Notes: a model not told the origin generated them from the sequence alone. Shown: positions 25,101 to 36,316, numbered from the stretch's first letter. The stretch: 64,000 bases of DNA from Saururus chinensis (GCA_035235625.1 CP141147.1:4391001-4455000); one strand, 5' to 3'. Numbers and translations: made by a program.

Positions 25101-26873
25101 GGAGAGGGCTAGACGGTATCGGCCCAAAGCTCAAAAGGGTGGTAGGGCCATGCCCAAGGGCAGAGACCAACAATACGGCCTTTGCCGTTGCCGTGCCGAG
25201 GCAGGCTGACTAGAGGCCAATCGGCGTACGGCGAGATAAAACGATGGCGCTCTAAGTGGCGCGGTCAAACACATATCATTGACAGAGGGGGAACCTGCCT
25301 CATGCCGAAGAAGAGGGGCGGTGCCGCACTAAGGCGGCGAGCCATCTCTAGGCTGAAACCGGCCACACTAAGTGGTCCAAAGGGTGTTTGGCATCCAACG
25401 ATGCTCGATAGCCCAAAACATAAAAACGGCCAAAAGCATAGAGGGGCCGGGGGGAACACAGGGAGGAGCAAGGGTTACCAACGGCTCTGGCCGGCTGTGT
25501 CATGGCTCTAGCGGCTAGGAGGAGCTATCTCCGGCCAGAGTTGATAGTCAAAGTCAACGGTAACATGCCGGACAAACAACACAGTGAGGAGCAAAGGCTC
25601 AATTTTTCCGAATGAGAGCACCTGAGCAAGGGATGCGGATCAGGCTCCGACAAAGCGGAGGGGACGGAGGCTGAACCAGTCTGGATGGGGCCGTCCCTGG
25701 GCCATAGCCAAGCCGGGGCAGAGCCCACAACGACCGGGCTGGCTTCACTGGCCAACGACAGTGGTGACAACTCAACGAAGAATCCACCCACAATAGGATG
25801 CAAGTCGGACCGGGCGAAGCGGCCAAGGGGGTGGCGGAGCTGGCTGGGGGTCGGCCTTGCGATCCCCGGTCCGTGGCTGGCCAAATGGAGGCCGGGCGAA
25901 GCCCATTGGTCATAGCCGATGCTGCCACAGTACAAAACAGAGAGACTGGGGGAGGAGGAAACTGGCCGGGGCTAACGGGGCTGGCCAGGGTGGCAGCCCT
26001 GCGTCGCCGGCCTGTGGCTGGATGGAAGGAGGCCGGGCGGAGCCCACGGCGGCCGTCCGGTAACTGCCGGCCAATGGCGGCGATGCAAAATCAAGATACA
26101 GAGAGAGAGCGGAGTGGGACTAACCGGAGGAATCCGAGTGGGGGAGGCAACGGGACTGGCCAGGACGGCGGCCTTGCTGTCGCCGACTCGTGGCTGGATG
26201 GACGAAGGTCGGGTGGAGCCCACCGGCCACCGCCGGTGCTGCCACAACACCAAACAGAGAGGGAGCAGAGAGATCGACGGAACAGGGGAGAGATGGAACG
26301 GAGGCCGGGGCGGCGGAGGAGGACCACTGGGGCTGGGATAGGTGGTCCCTCGTCGTCACCGGCCCAAAGCGGGGCCATGGCCGGCCGGTCGGGCCTTGCT
26401 GGCCCATGGCGGCGGCGGAACAAACAAAACAGAGAGGAAGGGGGCTCACTGGGGGAGGAGGCGGTGCGGCCGTGGGGGCTGGGACGGTGGCCCCCCTGTC
26501 GTTGCACGGTCGTGGCGGAGCCAGTGGCGGCGGCCCTTCGGCCGCCGGTGGCTGGGACAAAGAGAAGCCGGAAGGGGGGGCGGCGCACTGTTCACTCCAG
26601 AGGATTCCAGATTGGGCTCGGCCGAACCCGAGCCCGATCCTTTCCTCTTTTTTTTTTCTTTTCCAACTTATCCTCTGCAGTTCCGTTTTCTTCAACGATT
26701 TTTCACGCCAGAAGCACGCGTCAAGGCCCGTGGCCCACGACTGACCTGAGACCCGGCTCTACGGGTACGAATACCGAGGCCACATACACCGAAACATCAT
26801 ATTTTTCTGTCGAAAATAATCAGAAAATAGCAAAAAAATCATAAGAAATCGTAGGAAAATCTAGGGCATTACA
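22119..26873 (-). mobile_element. Giant solo LTR, copy 2 (4,755 bp, inverted)
   Basis: On the plus strand it starts TTTAACGCCCGAG and ends AGGGCATTACA, the inverse of copy 3 (TGTAATGTCCC..GGGCGTTACA). Flanked by a perfect GCATC duplication within the MULE transposase. The hairpin GAGTATTTTCATACTC is at 22595-22610, TAC/GTA-type repeats at 22800-23140, and the GC-rich block at about 24580-26640, longer than in copies 1 and 3 because of added tandem repeats. The minisatellite of copies 1 and 3 is reduced to about one unit near 24370. No retrotransposon genes are present. A 348-codon open frame at 25798-26844 is Gly/Arg/Pro-rich and lies in the tandem repeats; I do not call it a gene. Confidence 0.85.
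25865..26440 (-). repeat. GC-rich tandem repeat (~145-180 bp units, about 4)
   Basis: Units with the order GTGGCTGG, GGAGGCCGGGCG(G/A)AGCCCA, then GC..CACA..CAAA(A)CAGAGAG recur at about 25869, 26012, 26188 and, more diverged, 26363. They are absent from the equivalent region of copies 1 and 3, so they expanded within this LTR copy. Confidence 0.7.
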
Positions 26874-27492
26874 GCATCTGCCTTAGCTACCCCGTATACT
26901 CCCAGAGTGGAAATGATAATGAGAGAACAAACAAGAAAATTTTGGAAGTATATAGTTAATAAGATCAACAACGGTCAATACGAAGTGACATCTATTCGTG
27001 ACCAAAAGGTTATGGTAAATGCGAGAATGCATACTTCTACATGCAATATCTCTTAAGTTTATGGTTATCTTTGCACTCATATTATCGCCGTGTGGGCAAA
27101 GCGACGGGAGCTGATACAAGCATCACTATTTTACACATCCTCCACTTATAAAAATATATACTCGACAAAATTTAATTCTCCTCATGGTCGGGAGTATTGG
27201 GAGAGGGATATACCTTTTGTGTTGTACCCTCCGATAGCAACAAGGCAACCCGATCACTCACGGTCTGTTCGTATTAGGAATACAATAGACCATAGAACGA
27301 TTGAGAGAGATGGTAGAGGAGCATATAAATGCGGGAGGTGTAAACAAAGTGGGCACAATAGTAGAGCATGTAGAAACCCTCCTGTTGATTGGTAAACATA
27401 TAATCAATCTATTTATTTATTCTCTATTTTAGGTATGAGCATATGTTCCTGACGAATAATGATGTGATCTTAATTCTCCGTCCGCAGATCAT

Positions 27493-29680
27493 ATGGATCA
27501 TGTAGATCTTTCTTACGGGTTAGGCCCGATTGATGATTTTATACTCTTACAATAGGAGACACATAGGTCAGCAGCTATTTGGAGAGGAGAGGTATGATAA
27601 CTCTTTTTAAAATGAGTTTCATTTTTTTAGACGATATAGTATGATGGGTTATAATTTTAAAATTTATTATAGGACCCCGGGTGCCTTGAGTGCACAGAAC
27701 ATTTTACGTATCTCCTCCATTGGCTAATGGATGATCCTCTGTTGCCCTATATTGAGCGGGCAAGATTTTGGCATTTCATTTATCTTAGGTATGTCTATCT
27801 CAATAGGCCTCTATTAACAGTTCTCGTTGAGAGATAGAGGAGGGAGACGCAGACCTTCCATTTGCCCTATGAAGAGATGTCCATCACTCTCATGGATGTG
27901 GCAGTTCTCTTAGGACTTCGCATCGATGGCCATGCGGTGACGGGCACGACAGGAGGAGCTCATTGTGATATATTAGTTAACACTCCTTGGTAGAGCTCCT
28001 CCTGCTACATTCATGCGTAGTAGCCGAATGAGCCTTCGATGGCTCTTAAAGGAGTTTCGAGAGTTCCCAGCCAATGCTACAAAGGTAGTTATCGTACAGC
28101 ATGCACGAGCCTATCTTTTACATCTACTTGGAGCGACGATATTTGCGGATACCACTAGTAGCCATGTACATGTGGCCTATCTCTCCCTCCTTGCGGATTT
28201 CGACATTACGGGTGCATATTCATGGGGCAGTGCTACTCTTGCATTTTTATACCGAGAGTTAGGAAAAGCATGCTAGGCCATGACCTCGGGGATTGCAAGT
28301 TGCCTGACCCTATATCAAGTAAATGGATTTATAACTTTAAATAATTTTTTTCACGTATAATTCTTTAATTTTATTTAATACGTTCATATTTTCTAACATA
28401 GCTATGGTCGTGAGAGCATTTACACATCAGACAACCAAGTGCTGAGATGGGTTGCTTAGCCGAGGGTGCTCTATTAGGAGCAAGGTAGGCTTTATTTTTG
28501 TTTAACACTTAATTATTTTAGCATCGTTTTACATACATTTGTTGAACTCATTTTTTAAATTTAACTCCTTAAGGTGGAATGTTCAGAGAAAGAACAGAAA
28601 ATCCACAAGAAGTCCTCCGATTGTACAGAGGGGAGTTAGACCACCAACAGCCATATCAGGTAATTTTATTAATGTGTTGAACATTTTTTGTAGTGATTAT
28701 AAAAAATATTATCGTTATTTAAGTTAAATTATCTTTATATATTGTATAGGTTATTTGGCCGTTGTACTCACCAAAAGTATTGGCTGCCTTATCTCCTATA
28801 TGTATTGACGGTCAAGACGTGTAGCTATCTCATACTCCATTAATATGTTACGAGACAGTAGAGATGTATGTACCGGATCGGGTAATGCTTCAGTTTAACC
28901 TGGAGCAAGGGATCCCACCGTCTCCCGTTGAGTATATCCATCACATCACTTGACAGGGCCGCCATATTATTGATTGGACATTACATCATGCATCATATTT
29001 CGCTCGATGGGAGGATAGGAGAGCCATTATTATCTTAGGGGAGATGGCTACAACATCGTGAGATGTGCGTAGCGTATATATACAGTGGTATTTACCGATT
29101 ACACAATGATATATTTTGCCCCGCGATGATATAGAAGAGATGACATATCAGCCTAGGGGAGCGTCTGAGGCAGCTTTGGTAAGTATAACTTTATTAATTA
29201 AAGCACATTATTTTCTTATTTCTTATTAATTATTTATCTAATTTTAAATTTATTTTTTGATAGCTCTGTCTAGCTCGATGTACCCATAAGCATTTGATTG
29301 ACGCAATTAACACCTACACTTTGAGCGAGGACTTACTAGCAGCATGTCAGTCAGTGATTACGGAGAATGATAACATCATTCATAGCTTGCCACTGCTTCA
29401 GTCGATGATTACGGATGTCCCTAAAGATTATCTTGTCCACAAGGCCGCTCAGACATAGCCGATGCACTCTTCATTCCATGATATTCCTTCGTCATCGGCA
29501 GCGCATAACTCTCCTCCTTGTTTTATTACTTATGCAGAGCCAAAGCTAGAGCCACATCTAGAGACGGAGCCGAAGCCAGAGCTAAAGCCACATCCGAAGC
29601 TGGAGCCACAGCCAGATCATAAGGAGATCGTATAACACCATCAAGGCCGAGGTCGAGGTTGAGGACGTAAGAGATTGTGA
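27493..29680 (+). pseudogene. Plant mobile domain (PMD) protein gene carried by the MULE
   Basis: Exon 1 (27493-27593) reads MDHVDLSYGLGPIDDF and HRSAAIWRGE, followed by GT. After an intron ending at about 27673, the PMD core reads LECTEHFTYLLHWLMDDPLL, RETQTFHLPYEEMSITLMDV and AVLLGLRIDGHAVTG; a frameshift near 27980 leads to SLRWLLKEFREFP, ARAYLLHLLGATIF and GAYSWGSATLAFLYREL (to 28275). Later exons (28575-28660; 28750-29180) give ENPQEVLRLYRGELDHQQPYQ and DRVMLQFNLEQGIPPSP, typical of the PMD C-terminal half. The tail is a Glu/Pro/Lys repeat ending HHQGRGRG..GRKRL. PMD proteins include Arabidopsis MAIN and MAIL1, and the domain is found in MULE and gypsy elements. At least five in-frame stops make it a pseudogene. 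Confidence 0.85.
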
Positions 29681-29891
29681 CATTAGCGTTATTGTATATT
29701 TATTTTAAACTAAACATTTTCTCGACTTGTGTGTAATATATTTAATAAATATTTATATTTTATGTTTATTTTCATTCGATGATGTCAATAAGAATGTGTG
29801 GAATAAAATGGAATATGTGGAATGAATGAACAGGGACAGGGGTTAAATTTAGTTTAAAACAAATCTTTAAAAAAAAATAACTTTTACGTAA

Positions 29892-30156
29892 TTTCGTCCT
29901 TTAGAAGGACGAAATCGGCTTAAGTTGCCGATTGGACGGGCAAATTCCGCTAAGTGTTGCAATTTCGCCAACTTAAATTAATTTCATCCTTTAGGGTTAA
30001 GTGTTTAAAACTTGACCCAATTTCGTCTTTTAGAAGGACGAAAAACTGATTTCGTCCTTCTAAATGACGAAATAAAAAAAAAACCACTTTAAAAAATATT
30101 TCTTAAAGTAGTTTAAAATGATAATTTTTTTAAAATATTATTTAAATAAATTTCTC
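29892..30156 (-). repeat. MULE right terminal inverted repeat
   Basis: Inverse of 18768-19020. It holds four copies of the TTTCGTCCTT / AAGGACGAAA unit, at about 29893, 29983, 30022 and 30051, partly as self-complementary pairs. Confidence 0.85.
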
Positions 30157-30165
30157 TTTTTTCTA

Positions 30166-33100
30166 CGGAGATAACTAACATCGCCCATGTCAAGAAGCTG
30201 CCTGTTGTACTCTCTGATGGATTTGGTACCACAATGTGGTATGATTTGATCAATCCATGAAGTCATAGCTACTCAGCCAAGATAACGCTCCACTTTCAAG
30301 TCCCAAATCCCTCTCCTACTGAAAAGATTCATTAGTAGTTCACTTAATGCTGGATGCAGGACTGGATAACCGGCAATCATTGTCATGGTTCTCATATTAT
30401 ATAGATTCCCATCCCACCACATAATGTGAGAAACATTTTTATGTGAAAAAAATGCAAATCAAGTATGGCGGATATTAAAAGATTTGTTTCCATAATCATT
30501 TCAATTCTTGTAATGTAAGTTGCATTATGAACATATTATTCAAAATATTATCACTTTCTTGAAGTTATCCATCAATTCTTCCGAACATATATGCCAAGTA
30601 GTTTAAAAAAGAATGCTTCTCAATGGGTAGTGGAGCTTTTCTTCAATCTCCATTTACACGTCCCTGACCTAAGTCATCTCATCCTGTGTAATAGTTGGAA
30701 ACAGAAATGTGACTTGGAGCTAGGTAAAATAGCTGAATGTATAAGTGCATAAATTAGAGCTTCACACTTAATGAAGAGATATTCAAATTTTGAAGCCTCC
30801 ATTTTGTACACACCTTTAACCCCTATTATCCATGAGTGAGAGAGAAAGAGAGAGAGAGCTCATCTGTCACTTGATTCTTAACATGACCTTTTCAATCAAG
30901 AAAAATCTATAATAAAAATTTCCTTTTCTAGTCAAGTTATAATTTAGCCTCCTCAGGTAGCTTAGTTTTTTAAAAATTTATGGATCACACCTTTACAAAA
31001 GGAAAATAAAAGAAAATATATACCCTAAATTAATATTTAAATAAAAGATTGGGAAGTATAAAATTAAATAAATAAATATAATATAAACTGGCAAGCATCA
31101 AAACAAAAATGCAAAAATAATAAAGGTGGAAAAATATATATATACTCAGCCATACCAAATAAGTAGTCATCCCATCAGGTATCAGGCAACTGACCGAACC
31201 AGCCCACCCCAAGTCCAAGTAATTATCTTCCATAATGTTAATCAATTAACATGTCTCCAACAAAAGGTAGTGGAGGTCAAAAATTCTGTGACACTTCCTT
31301 GGAACCCAAAGCAACAAATTATATTTCAGCACATAAATCATGAAACAAAGCACAGTGACATTTTACAGGTTTGGGCCCTAGAGTTAATTGTTATCTCTAT
31401 AAAAAATCAATTAAATATTTGTCAGTTAAAACCTTTTAGGAAGCTCCATCTCATGTGAGATACAAACAGCTACCCTGCAAACATGAGTTCCACACAGACA
31501 AACAGAATCTTCATATTAACTGTCCAATGTATTTTTTTCAAAATCAACTAAAATTAGTTCATTTTAAAAAACCAAATAGCACACATAATGTAGGACGGAT
31601 GGAGTATTGCTCATTTGTAGAACACATATAAAAAAAAATGCATTTATTCCACACTTAAATTTAATTAAAATGGCATGGTTATGATGTTAATGGTTATGAC
31701 ATTGATCTTATTAGGGTTGCATTATTACACAAAATTATTTAACCTATAATTTTATGCTTCATATACAAGCATGGTAATGGTAGTCCAGTTAAACAAATGA
31801 CCAAATTGCCAATTGACCTTGGCAACTACATGACACAAACATCCAAATAAATTATTTGTGTTTCAAAATTACCTTTGGCTAGCCTGTCAGTTCTGCTACT
31901 TGTGGCATTTACTTACATGAGTAATTTCAAGAACTAGAAATTCTTCAAGAACAATCAACTCACCACAAATGCACAAGCACTAAAAATCTAGATGATTAAG
32001 CATATGAAAAAACAAATGATGAATTGCTTCCTAGTCTGCTAAGAAAAAGCACAGTTCATGTTTTTTATTTGACTTAGCAATAACTGAATAGTGTTTCTAC
32101 TAAACAAAACAAAGTAAAGGCGATTTTCATCTCTCCTTCCTAGAAAAACCCCACTTTGTGCACTTCCCCAATTGCTAAGTAGTATTCTAATGTACACAAT
32201 GTGACCAAATTTATCTGTAGCACCACCTATTATCTCTGTGTTTTATCAATTTGCATCATAATAGTTTCTGAAATCTCAACAATATAAACTGTAAGTTCCC
32301 ATAAGTGCACACCCCCAAGTCTTCATACATGTACCAATAAGAACCTACTATGTTCAGCTATAAAAGGCATGTGGTCAATTTTGGTTTCATCCTTTCGCAT
32401 TGAATTTTCTTCATTTTCTCTAAAAAAACAATGTGATCCAGTCAGTTTAACAAAACAAAAACTACCTCCATACTAGATAAGTTTTACGCCATTGAGCTTC
32501 CATGTAGTGCACCTCGAGACTCATGGAGACCTATCAACAAGGAATATCAAGCAATATCAGAACAGCAAGTTCCAAATCATAGATATGCACACTGGTAGTT
32601 AAGGGGAGATGCAAAAAACATTTACCAATTCCATCAACCATTCTTAAATCCGCAAGATCGCTTTCATTACCAGAGCCTGCAACAAGATAACAAAATTAGA
32701 AGCAAACCTTCTTAATGAAACACGTGCAACTAAAGCATAAGGGCAGAAATGCAGGCACTATCGCACTGGTTCAAAAAAGTAGCTCAGAAATAAAAAAACA
32801 CATGAACCATCAATATTTTTCGACACTTGCGTAGCAGTTCCATTGCTCCCTCTAATGGTTTTTGTAGAATTTACCAATTGACAAATGTTAGTATACATCT
32901 CTAAGTAAAGAACTTATCTAACCAATTAATATCCAATATTAAGTAAAGAATTTCTATTTATTTTAAGAATATAGTAGCATAAACTTAAGCAATGAACCTA
33001 CACAAGCATCTAATCTAATCTAAATTCCAAAAGTCACTCCCAACAACCTAAGAAAACTTTTAATTTGCAGTGGGCCCACAGCATGGGGTAGAATCATATA

Positions 33101-34087
33101 AACAATTGGCTAATAAAATTCTGTCGTGTCTTAGCTATTGATGTTACTTATCTAACAAATTAATATCCAACCTCATTTCAAGTGCTGAGATTTCAAGAAA
33201 TTAACATAGCTGATAACTGGAACTCTAACTCGCAAAGGATAACCATACTTCTACGGGAATATCAGTTTTAAGCTTTAAATGCAGTCTCTGTGCTGACAAT
33301 TCATAGGAAAATTTGCATCTTAAATTCAATTTTGTATAGCATCTTTTAGAACCATTGCCCTTCTATGTCCTGAGAAACTCACAAACTCTGCACAAAGAAA
33401 ACAGGAGTCACAGATCATACTTGACTCAACAATTCTAATTTTCAAAAAAAAAAAGAGGCAAAAAAGTTCTATAATAAGAATTTCTAAGCACAAACTAAAA
33501 CCACATACGAAATACTTCGGGCATTACAAACGGTATGGCATACCTCCTGTATATCCCCCTGTGATCATACTCACAAAAGAAACTGCAACAAATTGGAACT
33601 CAAAGAGAAGAGTCACCCAAGATATGTGCATGTAGTCTCCTGAAAGTTTTAAAGATTAAAACTGAAATTGAACTCTTCAGGACTCAGTCTACGCGGGATA
33701 CGATATGAACCTAGACATGTGTATGACTTGCATAAGTATGAAGACCAATCTAGGAATTGCTTGTATATGGTCCACTTTCACCTCAAATGCCTTGATGTAT
33801 ATTCCTCATACCAATACATAGTTTAAGCATCAACATCAGCCATCAACAATCACTGTCAGAATAATGGCACCAGCACATGATAAAAAGACCATGATTTAGA
33901 TTATATAAATCTAATGTACAGTGTTTTGTACCACGACAGGTTTCAGAAATAACCATATAAGAACAATGTTGTGCCCATTTATAGGCCAGGCTGCTAGAAA
34001 TAGGTACAACATCATGTTCTATCTATCTAAAGGCAAGACTGCAATCTTAGTTGACCAATTTGATCAGTCCCAAAAGAATAAAACCTT
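30166..34087. other. Region between the MULE and the PPR gene
   Basis: AT-rich, low in repeats, no long conserved frame. A GA microsatellite lies at about 30828-30858. On the minus strand, downstream of the PPR gene, a 51-nt segment at 32626-32676 is bounded by an AG acceptor and a GT donor (see separate entry). A stretch at about 30170-30400 reads as coding-like text on the minus strand (WIDQIIPHCGT..REYNRQLLDMGD), but I do not recognise the protein and it contains a stop. It may hold 3' UTR exons of the PPR transcript or gene debris. Confidence 0.4.
32626..32676 (-). other. Possible small spliced exon downstream of the PPR gene
   Basis: On the minus strand TTGTTGCAG precedes and GTAAATG follows a 51-nt segment that is open (SGNESDLADLRMVDGI). 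P-class PPR genes often have spliced 3' UTRs, so it may be a non-coding 3' exon. Splice-like sites occur by chance in AT-rich DNA, so this is tentative. Confidence 0.2.
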
Positions 34088-36316
34088 TCATCTACTGCCT
34101 TCCTTCAACTTGAAGTGAGACAAAAGTTTCTCCATGCTGCTTAAAGTATCTTCGTCCTCTATTTCAAAAGTAGGAAGCACTTCATAAACCTCTTGGTATT
34201 CCTTGTTTGACCATAACTTTACTACTAGAAAGGCAATTGAAGCATTGGGTGAAAGCTTCCTCTTATGCATTTCGTGGAAAAGACTAAGCACTACCTTCAT
34301 TTTGTTTTCTCTAAAAAATGCCTGGAGAAGTATATCAAAAATAATAACATCTGGTTCACAGCCTTTCTCTTGCATCTCTTCAAACAAGTCATATGCCTCT
34401 TCACACTTTCCTTCTTTGCATAATCCAGTTATGAGTGCACCATAGCTTACAACATTAGGTGATAATCCTCTTATTGAAATTTCATCAAAAATATCCTTAG
34501 CCATTTCAATTTCTCCGCTATTTGAGCACCCACTTATTAATGAATTAAAAGATACAATATCCAGCTCAACACCTTGATCACTTGCTGTGTGAAACAATTT
34601 CAATGCCTCATCAAGACATTGGGCCTTGCATAAGCCATCCACCAATATGTTATATGTAAATAAATCAGGACTTAAGCCATGCTCTTGCACCTTACTGAAT
34701 AAATCCATTGCAGCTTTGATCTTCTTTTCCCTACAAAGTCCGCCCAATAAAGTATTGTATGTGATTATGTTTGGCTTAATTCCTTTACCCAACATTTTCT
34801 TAAACATGACCATTGCCTTGTCAACCCTATGACACTTACAATACCCATTAATTAACACACTGTAGCTAACAACATCAGGACTTACTGGACTATCAACCAT
34901 TGACTTGAAGACAACTTCAGCTTTATTTAACTTATTTAGTAGAATAAATCCATCCATCAAAGTAGTATAAGTAACTGTATTAGGTTTATGACCTCTATCA
35001 ATCATTATATCCAACAAAGCACATGCATCTTGCACCTTTCCTTCTTTGCACAGAGCATCAATAAGTGCGGTGTATGTTACAATGTCTGGTTGGACACCTG
35101 ACTCCTCCATTTCATGAAACATTCTCATAGCCTCTTCCCATTTACCAACAGAGCAAAGGCCATTTACCAACGCATTATAAGTAAAAACATCAGGTTTGAT
35201 ATAATGGTTTGTCATTTCATCAAATAGCAGTAGTGCGTTATCTATTGACCTACCTTTACAGAGACCATCAATGAGGGTATTGTATGCAAGGGTGTCGGGC
35301 ATATAACTATCACCATATTCCAAAATTTTGCAATGTAACTGAAGTGCTCTTTGTGCTTGACCAGCTCGACATAGCCCATTAATGAGTGCACCATAAGTAG
35401 CAGAATTAGGCCATTGACCTCTTTGAATCATTACTTCTAGCAACCGACATGCCTCTATCACTTTCCCCTCTTTGCATAAAGCACACATTAAAGTAGTAAA
35501 TGTAACTGCATCTGGTTTGATACCCTTATGCTCCATTTCATTAAACAGCCGCACAGCATCCTCCCATTTTCCCTGAAGGCAATGACCACGAATTAATGAA
35601 GTATATGTGACGACATCAGGCATTACCTTCCTGTCGGTCATTTCCGAAAGCAGCTGCAGAGCTTCATCAGTGGAACCATCCTTGCAAAGACCATGAATGA
35701 CAATATTGTAGGTAACAACGTTGGGCTGAGAAATTCCACCACCCATCTCACGAAGCAAAGAAACCGCAGCACCTACTCGACCGGTTCGACACAGACCTTT
35801 GATGAGTGTACTGAAAGTCACCACATTTCGTGGGCAATCATTCTGCACCAGTCTCATGAAGAAGCCCACAGCCCCGTCAATTGTGTCTCCCTCCTTCCAA
35901 CACAAACCCTGCAACAATGTAGCGAAAGTGACCGCATTGGGAGAGACGCCTAGTTTAAGCATTTTACCAAACATCGAAAAGGCATAAGAAGCGCAACCTA
36001 AGTGGGCATAAGCATTGAGCAACATGTTGAAGGCGCGGACATTAAGAGGGACTCCACAGGCTTGCATTTCGCAGCAGAGGGAGACGACGGTAAGATGGTC
36101 CTTGCTGCTGGCGACTTGAGCAAGAAGGGGCCCCAAGTGGGAGATGGGGGGCAGCGGGTGGGCGAGGAGCATGCGCCGGAAGCAAGATACGACGGAGTTG
36201 TCGATGGCATCGGAGGAGGGTACCTGTTGGTAGGATCTGGTCTCGGCGGAGAAGGAGCAAAATTGGGAGAAAATGGTTTTGGCTGGACATACCACCATTT
36301 GCAGGCGCTTCCCCAT
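34088..36316 (-). CDS. P-class pentatricopeptide repeat (PPR) protein, 742 aa
   Basis: Intact, intronless frame. Residues 1-24 (MGKRLQMVVCPAKTIFSQFC..) are basic/hydrophobic without acidic residues, as in a mitochondrial targeting peptide. From residue 92, 17 tandem P-type repeats follow, nearly all exactly 35 aa (starts near 92, 127, 164, 199, 234, 269, 304, 341, 376, 411, 446, 481, 516, 551, 586, 621, 656), with the canonical (N/D)VVTYNTLI.GLCK.GK..EA..LF.EM core, then a short acidic tail. Two repeats (127-163 and 304-340) have 37 residues. No E, DYW or SMR domain is present, so a role in RNA stability, processing or translation is more likely than C-to-U editing. The dense uniform repeats resemble the Restorer-of-fertility-like group; that placement is inference. 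The ATG chosen gives the targeting peptide. Confidence 0.93.
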   Translation of the reverse strand: MGKRLQMVVCPAKTIFSQFCSFSAETRSYQQVPSSDAIDNSVVSCFRRMLLAHPLPPISHLGPLLAQVASSKDHLTVVSLCCEMQACGVPLNVRAFNMLLNAYAHLGCASYAFSMFGKMLKLGVSPNAVTFATLLQGLCWKEGDTIDGAVGFFMRLVQNDCPRNVVTFSTLIKGLCRTGRVGAAVSLLREMGGGISQPNVVTYNIVIHGLCKDGSTDEALQLLSEMTDRKVMPDVVTYTSLIRGHCLQGKWEDAVRLFNEMEHKGIKPDAVTFTTLMCALCKEGKVIEACRLLEVMIQRGQWPNSATYGALINGLCRAGQAQRALQLHCKILEYGDSYMPDTLAYNTLIDGLCKGRSIDNALLLFDEMTNHYIKPDVFTYNALVNGLCSVGKWEEAMRMFHEMEESGVQPDIVTYTALIDALCKEGKVQDACALLDIMIDRGHKPNTVTYTTLMDGFILLNKLNKAEVVFKSMVDSPVSPDVVSYSVLINGYCKCHRVDKAMVMFKKMLGKGIKPNIITYNTLLGGLCREKKIKAAMDLFSKVQEHGLSPDLFTYNILVDGLCKAQCLDEALKLFHTASDQGVELDIVSFNSLISGCSNSGEIEMAKDIFDEISIRGLSPNVVSYGALITGLCKEGKCEEAYDLFEEMQEKGCEPDVIIFDILLQAFFRENKMKVVLSLFHEMHKRKLSPNASIAFLVVKLWSNKEYQEVYEVLPTFEIEDEDTLSSMEKLLSHFKLKEGSR

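Larger units (their letters stand above)
19773..27395 (+). pseudogene. MURA-type MULE transposase, interrupted and decayed
   Basis: Start ATG at 19773. N-terminal exon (MAEEIVGFLINYDG..FDEFEMHVASKVGWD) is the MULE N-terminal region; an in-frame TAA stands at about 20133. Exons at about 20335-20475 and 20553-21000 follow, bounded by GT/AG sites. At about 20960-21130 is the MuDR DNA-binding region ending in a GDHTCQN motif. The catalytic domain has the first Asp in GIDVSHLYGKYPG (about 21465) and the second in ILDRHKGI (about 21653). The insertion at 22119 splits the gene. After 26874 it resumes with RVEMIMREQTRKFW, a degraded SWIM finger (CNIS..YGYLCTHI, about 27040-27090) and a CCHC knuckle CGRCKQSGHNSRAC, ending PPVDW at 27395. 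Frameshifts at about 20920, several stops and a 42-bp duplication disable it. Confidence 0.85.
18768..30156 (+). mobile_element. Mutator-like element (MULE), 11.4 kb
   Basis: The left terminus GGGAAATTTATTTAAATAA and the inverted right terminus GAGAAATTTATTTAAATAA match and continue as about 250-bp imperfect inverted repeats (18768-19020 and 29892-30156). A 9-bp duplication flanks them. Inside, both on the plus strand, are a broken MURA-type transposase gene (19773-27395) and a broken plant mobile domain gene (27493-29680). Without the 4.76-kb solo LTR at 22119-26873 the element would be about 6.6 kb. Both genes carry stops and frameshifts, so this copy is not autonomous. Confidence 0.9.

Noticed and set aside
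25798..26844. 348-codon open frame, plus strand
   Set aside because: Gly/Arg/Pro-rich, lies in GC-rich tandem repeats of a solo LTR, open in several frames on both strands, and not kept in the other LTR copies.
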